From Symbiodinium kawagutii (Eukaryota; Sar; Dinophyceae; Suessiales; Symbiodiniaceae): a DNA stretch of 64,000 bases. Under the pieces are notes generated by a model that ran no database searches, was not told the DNA's origin, and worked only from the letters and a program-made list of their open reading frames with translations. The translations under genes were made by a program, and so were the position numbers. Every line of letters starts with the position of its first letter. Position 1 is the first letter of the stretch. Below, piece after piece: positions 28,101 through 40,100 of this stretch. The DNA is taken from assembly GCA_009767595.1 (NCBI GenBank), contig VSDK01009747.1, positions 124,001 through 188,000 on the forward strand. The letters are read 5' to 3'.

Positions 28101-31100
28101 TCATTATTGTGGTGCCCAATGGTGGTTCAGTAGTCAACAGTTAGCAGATGTTACGGCTTAACCGAGTATCATAGTGGTTCATGGTGGTTACTCATCAACA
28201 ATCATCAGTGAATCATCAACAATCAGCCGTCATCAGTGAATGGTAGCAATTCATCAGTAAATCATCAGCAATCATCAGTTTATCCCCAGCAATTCATGGT
28301 GCTTCATCCAGGTTCGTTGATGGTGAACTGATGAAGTCTCGCGCTCGGTGGTCGTGCTCGCTTGCGCTGCCCTCGCCAGGCGCGCAAGAAAAAGCTCTCG
28401 GCGGAATTGGCCAACGGAAGATTGGCGATGATGGCCATCATCGGTCCCTGGGCTGCGGCTGATCACAAGTCACCGTTGAGAAGCTGGATATGTTGACAAC
28501 TCATGTGTGAACCCTATGCTTATGCTAGGGAATCAACCCCGCACAACAATGGTAGGAATCAGCTGGTTACCTACTATAGTGGTAAGTATGGTAAGTGGAA
28601 GCATAGCAGAACGATTATTGGGAATCTTGATTTTTCCATGTTCGTGTAGTTGACAGGGAACTCATCCAATCCTGGTTTTGGCTGGCTTCCCCCAGAGCAA
28701 GATGGTGTGATGCTGTGTGTTCATTGGTTCGATATTTCAATGTGGAGGTACACCGGAGAGAACTCTCAGAGCCCCGGGCTCTGTTATGAAAACAAGCCTG
28801 TGGCAATCCCCTTCGCGATTTGCAAGCTGAGTTTTGCTCCGCTTTTCTGATCACCTAAGGTGGGACTAGTTGTAAAAGAATTGCAAGAGTTGATGATCGA
28901 CTGTCATCAACGAGTGAATCCAAAATCGAGCCACCAAGCAAGCATTCGTACGAATTGAATGACAGGATATCGGATCCACAAAACAACCAACATCGTCAGG
29001 GAAATCGTTGTATTTGAAAATCTGGTTTGCTACTTGCTATTGGTGACAGTAGAGATGTTTCATGATTTCATGGCTTAACCATCATCAACCACTACGAACC
29101 ATTTTCATAGCTTGATTGATTATTGGGCGGATCACGAAGTCACAAAGCCACTGAGTCACGAGTGAGCTGGTTTGGTGATGAAGATGGCATAGCTGTTGGG
29201 TCAGCCTTTTGCGGTGGTAACCGGCCAGTGGATTCGAGAATTATTCACAGAAATACCAGCCAGAATGAACTGCTGTTGTTCAAGATCAAATGTCATGAAC
29301 CTCTCTGATGGTATCAACCATTATTATACAAACAACCATTCAAATTTGTGAAACATGACTAAACCACTTGATTTGTGAACCCAAATGATATGACCCACCT
29401 ACGAATCACGGGATCAATATGGTCGATTCAGCTTGGTTTAATGATTCAGGTTGGTATGACGTATGTTAGCGCTGATTCCATGTGATACGTTCGTGGTCGA
29501 TCATTCTTCAGAGTTTGATCCATTGATCATTGAAAACACCCAGTTGATTGCTGAACTTCTCACGTCTGATTCTTAATTCAGAGTTTGTTTGATCGTTGGA
29601 AGCATCCAGATGCTTAGCCAATTAGCCACCATTAGCCATCAATGATTCTCAGAATCACTTGTATAACCACCAATGAACCATTAACCATCAATTCAAATTC
29701 TCATTTGAGAGCTCCATTAACTAACCATGATTCAATACAGTTCGCCATGAATCATTGGGGAAGTGGTAGGTAATGATTAAATATCAATTCCCATTGGTTA
29801 ACCATTGATTTAACATTTGCCATCTAAATGCATGTCTATATTCCACTGGTTAACCATCAACCACGACTCACCATGAATCAGTCACATAGTAGTAAATTAA
29901 CTAACGATTAACTTACCATTAGCTATCCATTTGCGAACCATTAGCATGAATCTTATGGGCTGGTGACATTTGCCATGATACAACCATTAACCAACCAATA
30001 GCTATCCATCAACTAACCATTAGCATAAACTAAAGCTTAACTATCCATTAACTATTCACTAACCATTAACTAATCATTAAGTAACCATTAATTAGCAAAA
30101 ACTAACGATTTGCTATCCATTAACTAACCATTGACTAACCGTCAACTAACCATTAACTTAAGTAATCATTGAGCAACCATTATGCAACCATGAATCACTA
30201 GCAGATCGTAGGCTGCACATTCTCAGGGCTGCAGGTTGTGACGACCGAGGCATGTTCTTCCAGGACGGCCTCACAGGCAGCGCCTGGGGCGACTGGGCCA
30301 ACTACACCGACAGCCCCTTGAGGGCCTTCGAGGGCGAGCTGGGAGTCCAGGCACCTGTGCCTTGACCGAACAGCTGGGATGTGCCATGGCAAGTTGTTAC
30401 TGATGTGCAAAAATGTATATGATGTTTATGATATGTATATTGTCTATAATAATATATTGTCTATATGATATAAATATATATATATATATATATGTTATAT
30501 GTATATGACGTTACTTGCATTATATATAGCATTATATAGCTATATATATATATGTGTATTGTGTTAGTAGTATGTATATGTGTATTTCAATATTTATATA
30601 TATATATATATAGATATATATGTGTGTATATTTTTTGATGACCAAAGTTACATATACATTTAATGCATTTATGTAATTATTTCTGTGTGCGTTCATGTAT
30701 AACATATTCATATTAATGCTCATATTTATGTTTGTTGATGTGTATATTTTATGTATGTGGTTGATGAATAAACGGCTATTTGTCAATGATGATAAATGGT
30801 TCATATGGCTTTTAAGAATGGCATAGAATGTCTACTAACTAATAAATATGCGTCGATCATGCTCAAGAAACGGTAAGAATATGTAAAGGTTGTATCACTG
30901 GTTGTTACCCATATCGTGGTTTCTGAACATAGGGGCACCATAAATCATTTAGTATGAACCATTTTTGGCAATAAACCAACGATAGTGAGAAATCCCAATC
31001 TATCTAAGACCACAGCTGGCTACACCCTGTGATGCGTTGGCTACGCTGCGCCGCCCCGTTGGTTGATACCTCTTCCAACGATAAAATGCCAACTGATCAT

Positions 31101-34100
31101 GGGCTGATCAACTCATGGATATGGGGTTGACCTACTTGCCATGGTGGTACCTACTTGCCATCCATCAGCTGATAGCGAAAGCACCAGTGACTTGGAAGTA
31201 TAGATTTTTTGTTTGGCAAAACCATATGGGTGTTTCTCAAAATGGGGGTACCCCCAAATCATCCACTTTTAATCATTTCTAATAGTAAACCAACCATTTT
31301 TGGGGTACCCATATTTTGAAAAACAACCATATGGGTGTTTTTTAAAATGGGGGTACCCAAAAAGCGGATAGTTTACTTCTATAAATGATAACTGTTGGAT
31401 GATTTGGGGGTACCCCTATGACCTGAGAAATCGCCATAAGCAAGTAACCGACAAGCCAGCTGTGTTTTATCAACAAACAATTGGATCCAGCAAACAGAAA
31501 CAATTGGCTGCGTCTATGGTGGATCCTTGAATTGGATTGCTTAATGTTCATGTATATCTATCTATGAAAAAATATCTTGCACCCAACTAATGTTCGTGAA
31601 TACTAACGAGTGTCTAAAACAATGAACATTGATTTCCAACTTATGTTACATCTCATGAACCAAGGATATACTTAAAACAGTTGGTTTCAATATATCATAA
31701 AACATCATGTTCTTTAACAAACAATCAACTTGTTCAATACATGATGATGATATTGTCATCTTGTCTAGAGCATTTTTCCTTCAGTTTGATATCACCTCAA
31801 ATCGTTTGGAGATGTGAAAGTTGACTGCTTGATGGTTTTAAACCATGGTTAATAATGAATGGTTGATAATACGGGATAGCAACAAATTATAACCTTATCA
31901 TTAATGATTTTCACCATATGCTGTTAACAGATAGATAATATTAAGGTCATAAATGGTTGATAATAATGAAATCATCATTGTTGTTAATGACAATAATGAT
32001 TAAATGATGGTCAAATGATGCTTAATGGATAAGAACGATAAAATAACTATCATTAACCATTATTAACCATGGTTTAACTATTGTTAACCAGCAATTAATA
32101 TTGTTAACCATTCATTAATGAATTCCAATCCGCCTCTCCTAGGTGGGTTTCTGGGACCCCCTGGGCCTTTCCTCGGATGGCGACATCGAGACCTTCAAGC
32201 GGCGACGAGCCGTTGAACTGAAGCACGGGTGAGGTGGCCCAGTTGAGGATGGAAATCCATCGTTTTACGATGGACATAAAGCCATGATCACCATTCAGGG
32301 GTTGAGAATGGTTAAGCATATTTACAGTGAGGATGGTTAATAGCTGGTCAAGACTGATTAACCGCTGGTGAAGAATGGTTACACTCCGGTGACATAGCAA
32401 ATGGAAATCGCCATATGTTCTAGAGAAACCCAGGGAAACCATGACTAGTGGATTTTCCATTGCTATTTTAGATTATCAGAGGGAAAAAGCTGGTTGGAAA
32501 TGGCAAATCGCTGGTTGGGAATGATTAGGAATGGTGAATCGCCGGTAGTGGCTAGTTCATGTTCAATAGCTGTTTAACCGCTGGTAATCATTCGGAACGT
32601 GTGATAATTATCGATCATTCCAGATGATTAACAACAATATTGGAATGGATCAATACCCGATGTACGCAAAACCATGGGTAGGTTCAGTTCACATCTCAAC
32701 AGTTGGACCAACAGTAACAGTCAGGTGTACAGGGTCGCATGTGAAAGTCCAAGTTGAACATGACCATGTTGATCGGAGTTGCAAGTGAAATTCTAAGGGC
32801 TCCATGGTAGATAGGACGCTGTAAGGCGGATACAACCACCGGTTGGTGAGGCTGGATACATCATGGGCACTCACTAGGGGCTGCCCATAGATTGCAGAGC
32901 TGGTTCCCCCCTGTGTCCTGTGGGCTGACATGACGTCTGAATTAATAGGCAGTCTGGTCCCCTGCATTCAGGCGCTCATTGCTTGAGATTCAGGGGTGCC
33001 TCTGGATCTTTGGTTGGACCTTGGAAGCCATCGTCAGTAGTATATAGACTACGATAGTTTTGCATAGATTTACTACCAGGAAACGAAAGCGCTCCCACTC
33101 ATTATTTGCATCACAAGCTGAGATCGCGAGCTGGTTCTGATTTCAGGTGAAACCACGATGGCTAAGTAATGTTCATGTAATGTAGATGATAATATCAACC
33201 TTCAAGCATGGGGGCTGCCATGCAACAATCTATCGATAGTATCAGGTAACACCAACCATCAAGCCAACATGATTCAGGTTCAGAAGCATGCCAACCAGAA
33301 ACTCATATAACATCATATGACTGATATAGATGCCAATATCGTGTATCAAAGTATCAACCATCAAGCTACCTCAGGCTTTCTGCGGGGGTGGAACCAGCCC
33401 GAGGCGCATCTGCATGCTGGCGACCATTGGATACATCGTTCCGGAGTACTTCCGATGGCCGGGCTTCCTCTCCCCTGAGAAGGCGAAGCGCGAACGCCTT
33501 CGCGACGACTGTGGTTGTGGTGAATCGCGGTGGCTGAGTATGGATGGTTAATGATGGTTCATAGGGCTTAATTAATGGTGGTATGGTGGTTCACTAGTGG
33601 TTAATGGCTGTCAACAGTTATCAATGACAGTTGATAGTGGTTTTACAGGTTGATGTTGGTTCATAGGGCTGAACTAATGGTGGTCAATAGTGGTCAGTGG
33701 CTGTGAATAGTTGTCATTGACGGTTGATAGTGGTTTTACATGGTTGACCATCGGTTAATGATGGCTGATGATTGTTGATGCATGATGGATAATGATGGTT
33801 AGTAGTGGATGATAATGGTTGACAGTCGATAGTCAGTGGTCAATCATGTTTGATGGTGGAGAGTTTTGGCAAATTAAGTGTCAATACGGTAGGGAAGGTG
33901 GTGGTTAAATACAATTGGGACTGGTTATCAGAGCTTGATTGTTGGTTGATGATTGACACGTGATTATAGGCTTTGGTTGTAGAAAGCAGTTGCACAAGAC
34001 AAGAGAAATATGAGCTGTGGCCAATGTGGATGGATACCATGAATGCTCAAACGATCCGGACAGAGAATTGTAACATGTGGTAACAATAGCACCTGCATCA

Positions 34101-37100
34101 TCACTTGAGGAATCCATGACCAGCCCTGCAGTATCTCCGAAAGGTTGACAGGCCGCTTCTTCGTGCCAAGAGGGGAGACCTGTTGAGCATCGCTGGTAAA
34201 GGAGTGCCACCAGGTGGTGGAAATACCCAGCTGAGGCTGTCATTTGGTGATCAGCTGCCAAGCTTTGCATCCATGGCATGGCTAATGCATACTTTCCCAA
34301 ATCTGGAAGTCCCAAGGGCTCAACCATTGGCTATTAGACAACATGTTTGAACAACATTTTTTACAGAGCCCTATGGTAGAGCAACTTTCCTCCATACAGG
34401 CTCTGTGAACAGCCAGACTTTGGGGCTTTGATCTCCGTTCAGCTACTGTGCTCGCTGCATGGCCCCATGGTTTTGGACCAGCGGATCCCTGACATTCCAT
34501 GCTACGAGTCGTTTGTTTGCTTCATCTTGCTCCGGTGGTTTGCTTGTTCGTGTGCATGTTGAGCCAATTGGTGATGATTAAATTTGACCATACCAAGTTG
34601 GGTGTTCATTTTGTGCGGATCTCAGTCCAGCGAATGATGTTTCACGACTGTTTTATGTGTTTCATCCTTTTAAAGAAAGTTTGTTGCTGATTCAGAAGTC
34701 AAGCTAAGGCTTTGAAGTTAATCATTCAGAATAAGAGATTGAAGAAGGAGGTTCTTGGAGGTGTTGAAACTATCATATGGCGATCCTTATGACTGGGACG
34801 CACCCATCAAGGCTGAAACCACCAACCACTTGCTCCAAGAACCAGCAACCGCAACAGGTTGAACATGGGTAGTGATAAAGGGGCTGTTGGGGCGGGTAGT
34901 TGACTACTTAGTTTCCTTTTGATAGTGAGGTAGTTAATCATAGTGACCAGTAGGCAATGACCTCTTGATTGGTTATGTTACCAGTAATAGCTTTGTGTAA
35001 GGCGTATTGGTTGTGTATTAGTTCACGCAGATTAGTTCCCATAGTAAGCCTAGTACTGATTAATACAGTCATTGGTGCATACTATCAATGATCCTTGTTG
35101 CTGGTATAGTCATCAGTATAGTCATCCCCCATGACCAACCATAGAAATCAACCCCTAGTGACCTTGTCGTAGCATCCCATTAAGAAACCCCGCGGGCGCA
35201 GGGCATCAAGTTCGCAGACATGCCGCACGGCATCGCAGCCATTGGCAAGGCGCGTTGCACCTTGGTTTGGGGCAGATTTTTCCGATCTGAGCCAAGGCGG
35301 AAATGGCTCCATGGCTCCAGAGGGCCTTAAGCGTTCATGAATGAAGGGTTTACTGGTTTACTCAGGGTTTGATATAAGGGTTGTGTGATTGATGGTCATT
35401 AGCTTTCTGTGGTTATTGATCTATTTTTCAGGTTGGCAATGATTTGCTCGTGGGATCTCATGGGGCTGTTTGAAGAACTTAATAGCACCAGAAGGTCATT
35501 TTAGAGATCCTGCATTTTAATTGTTTTGGAGAATGGTTAAGCAAGACATACCATGATTGAAGGCACAAACTTCCAATTACAAGCAAGTTGTGGCCAAAGC
35601 ATAGGCATCATGACATCATGAGATTCGTTCTTATCAATACGTTGCTTCTTTTTGCATAGCCTTGTCAGAACAAAAGCAAGCCTGGCGACATCATCCAGAC
35701 TTGACACTCCTCCAGACTTTGCAATGCGACCTGATGCAACCATAGCTGCCATGGCTCAGTGTAAAACTCTTCTACCGTGTTGCTTTGAAGGTTGGAACCA
35801 GTCTCTTTGGGCGCTACATGTTGTACCATGACTGGAGCACCCAACTATCAGCGTTCCGAATTTCAAATCCTGTTTCTCCCAATCTTGGGTGTGAATGAAA
35901 CTGGTTGCAAGTTCTGTGTTGTTTTCATGTCCCTGCTCCGGAGGATGATTCGCACCCGAAGCAATGCAACAATGGTTTCCCCGGGAACCGTTCAACCACC
36001 GTTGCACCGGATGCACCGTGCAGGTACCATTGGAGGGCTGGGTCCAGATCGTTTTGTTCCTGGGACACTACGAGGGATAGCTCCTTGGCACCAGCGCACC
36101 AGGACCAGGACAATCACCCATGGGCATGTCGTGTGGCTTGGAATGGATCTTGGTCAGTCTTCCTGCAATTTGCGCTAGTAAGAAGGGTTTGTTTGTTGGT
36201 TGGTTGGTTGGCATTGGTTCGTAGTCCTTGTTGCGTTTTTCGGATCTCAGTCGCATGCATTTCAACGTACCAGTTGCCAAGCGCTGAACTGACGCTTCCT
36301 TGGTTGGCTCGAAACAGCCATGAATTTATGGGACCATCACCAGGGTTTATACTTTCAGGACTGCATCATCCAGACCTCTAAGAAGGGTTTGTACATGTTT
36401 GTCACAGGGCGCGGGGCCCCTCAACCAACAAATAATGATCATTCCTGGAACCCCGAATGACCCTTGTGGATGGTTAACCCCTAATTTTGTGGTTTAACCT
36501 GCCAAAACCAGGGTCCTTTTGGGCTCCAGGTTGTTAATAGAGATGGTTTTCGGGGTGTGCCGCAAGCCTCTCAACTCGATCAAGCTAGGGCGACCTTGGG
36601 GTTGAACTGGGTCTTACTATTTGGGTTTGTCCATAGCCATGTGGTGGTTTCTCAAAATAGGGTACCCCAAAAATGGCTGGTTTATTACTATAAATGACTA
36701 TTAGTGGATGATTAGGGGGTACCCCTATTTTGAGAAACACCCATGTGGGTACCTACTTACCGTCCTGCAATAACCATCAATGAAATAGGGAAGCCAGCAC
36801 TTATGAGGGTACACCATCTTTGGACAAACCCTCTTGGGTGTTTTGGGTTAAGCATATCCCACTGCATAGACGCACGAGTCCGTATCACCATAATCAAGGA
36901 ATCCGACATATGTGCAACCAGTGTCGGCCATATGCAGGTATAAACCATCATTGACCATTATTATCCACCAGGGTCAACCTTTTCTCATGTGCAAGTTGCA
37001 TGTTGTAGCCATTGATGCTAACCATCATTATCCATCATTGACATTCATTGACCGCTATGTACCACTATGGATATATCATATCATATGATACACATATGGA

Positions 37101-40100
37101 CATATTTGTTGACTGATTTCTTTGCTCACTTATCATTTATCTATATGTGTATTTTTGATTTATGTGTGTCCTTATTTATTCATCTATCATCTATCGATGT
37201 TTGACTAATTTCTTAGTCATCAAAAACACCAGCACTCATGAATGGTATAGACCATCATAAACTACCATCATTCATGAACCAATGGCCGTCATGAGATTCC
37301 AACCAGCCGCTGCGCTCAGTTTCTGGCGTCAAGATCCCAAGAGGGCTCCTGGCGACTACGAAGGCGAAACGCGAAGCCCTGAACCATTGCTGTTGCCGGT
37401 CAAATGTCGTTGGAACACTGACTCTTTAAGGAGGTTATTGGTCAACCATTATTTGGTTGGTGGTTTGAAGCATTTTTTATTTCCTCTTGTGATTATTACA
37501 ACTGGTTGGTTGAGTCATATTTATCATAGGGGTTGAAACCACCAACCAGCAGTTATGGTTGGCCTAATGGTCAATAACATGGGTATGATAATGATAAACA
37601 ATTTACAATGCTGATTCATTTTTAGATACATGGTTATCCCAAATGTACATGATATGGTTACAATAATGGTAAATCATGAACAACTTTGAATAACCATTGA
37701 GTAATAATGATGAATAACAACTTGAAAAATACGACTAGTGGTCAATAACGGTTATAGCTATGATAAATACCGGGTACGTTTTGATATTCTCAGAGTTGTA
37801 GGGCGCTAGAAGCGGGTCTCTTTTTCGTGCCATCAGGTGATCTGCGGCTCTATCAGTTGAGCATCCATGATGAAGTTCCAACGCTTCCAACCATGACTGT
37901 GCTCCAAATCATCATGCTTGCGTAAAAGTCGTAGATGCCACTGTGAAGTCTAACATTTGCCCATTGTTAACTAAACCATGATTAACCATGAATAATCATC
38001 ATGATTATGATCCATCAGGTCGTTTTGCTTGAGCAACGATGGAGAAGGTCAATTTGTTTTTGTTAGTTCATTGACATTGATCAATAATCCAAGTCCCAAA
38101 CTTGCCCCAAAGGGTGACGACAAAACCGCACACGTCACCTCAGTAGCGCTCTAGCACCAGGGTTCCAGCAGTCAGGACTTGGAAGACCATCCCACTTAGG
38201 AGGTGGTGACTCACCATGATTATTTAAGCCCCCAACCGGGGTTAACCATGGTGACGAAGCAGATAACTTGGTGAGTGAACTCACAGCCGCTGGTTACATT
38301 CACTGGCCAGGCTATGGCTTCCTCGGCGCCGGCAAGAACTTCATTTTTAACTTCGACCCCATCGAGTTCAAGGCGTGGCCTGAGGGCAGTGTGCGGCACG
38401 TGATGTTTGTCAGCCATGTATCGTTGATAGATCGGATAGATGTATAGATATAGTATGTACGAATGTATTCATACATCTATGTACATATGATACACATATT
38501 TCAGGAGTAGCATCCAGTTGATTACCCAAGTGACACATGTTGCCTATAAGCAGGGGAAGTAAAAAGGCCATGGAGCATGATTCTGAAACTATTGATGGTT
38601 TCTGGAGGAAAGCCCTGATTCCAAGTGGTTCGAACCAAAATCTTCTGACAAGGGGATGGGTCTGAACGAACCAAGGGCTTTTTTTGTTCACTAGCTAGTG
38701 GGCAAGTTGGATCCTTCCGCTTGAGAGAAGAGGGTCGGTCTATTTGCAAAACCATACTGGTCCAGTTGGGTCTGAACCAACCATCCCAGAGAATGAGTGA
38801 ACCGGACTAGTGACTGGTCATCTCCAAGACATGGTCCGGGCGCCCTCGACCCACAACTAAGTGATGCAGTGGTGCCTTCAGTAGTCGCAGACCGAAGCAC
38901 CTCCCAGCCAGGGCGTTGAGACTTGATCGTCTCACTAGTTGCAGTTAACGCTGGTCGCCAAGGCATGCCCTGGTGTCATTGGCTTCACCCCCCACCATTG
39001 CCGCGTCACGCTACGCCTCCCCGGTGTGTCACCACCAGCTCTCCGGGGCACCACAACGAGCGCGGCTGGGCGCGGCTTCCGCGCCAGGACCCCGAGGTGA
39101 GGAAGACCAAATTGGCTGCCGAGTTGGCCAACGGCCGCCTGGCCATGGTGGCGTTGATGGCCATGCTCTTTCAGCACCCCGGCAGAAGCGTCAGAATCGA
39201 ACCGTGCAGGGCCGGCCGGTGGGTTACCGTGTACCGTGACACCGAGAATCAGCCAGGAGCCCATATGGTTTAGAAGATGGATTGGTGGTTCAGGACTTTT
39301 GTTGGATAATGGTGCATAATTTGGTTCGAATAATGATGTTTTTATGGTGGTTGATGATGGTTCATCAGTGGTTTGTGATGGTAAGTAGTAGCGATTTAGA
39401 AATGGTTCATGGTGGTTGATGATGGCCAATGATGATTTTTATGGTGGTTAACGAGACGGTTGATGATGAGTACTGATCTTTGACAACGGTTGATGGCTAT
39501 GGGTGGTGAATTGTGGTTGATAATGTACCAATTTGATCATCATTGATGCGAAATGATAGGAAAGCAAAGATAGCAACCTGTCAGGTTCGAACCTGACATG
39601 AGCCAGGATGAAAACTTATGACCTGCCATCAACCAACTGGGCTTCACTGCATGCTTTCCGCTTGCAGTTGGTGAGGATTGACCACCACATATTGTCGGGC
39701 AATTCGGCCACACTCTGTTGGCGCTGTTTCTCCTCAAGCCAAAACTCGCAGCTCTTTGAGTATTTTCGTGAAGTCCTGGTTTGGGCAGAGATTCTTCTAG
39801 GGAATGCATGAGATTGATCAATGAAGCATGACAGCAACACCAACAATGCCAACACCAACATTGAGAGTAATCAATTACTCGAAGTTTTTACGAGCTGCGT
39901 GTGAATGAAATCAATAATGAATCAACCCTTTCGTGGTGGTTGCTAATTTTCATAGCGATTTTCCTGCAATATTTGGAATGGTTGGTTGCTTAACAAGCAT
40001 ACTTTTGGGATGGCAAAACGAACCACCAACTAATTAGGTTTTACCTTTCAAGGTAACTTCCATCCAACGAACTTTTCCCATGGAGATTTGTTCAATCGTG

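Noticed and set aside
33905..34327. 140-codon minus-strand frame
   Set aside because: No recognisable domain, unremarkable codon use and inside LHC intron 23; not supported as a gene.
39940..40079. Spliced-leader relic upstream of the intronless ankyrin gene
   Set aside because: Looked for the end of the dinoflagellate spliced leader (GGCTCAAG) and did not find a convincing copy, so retroposition is unproven.
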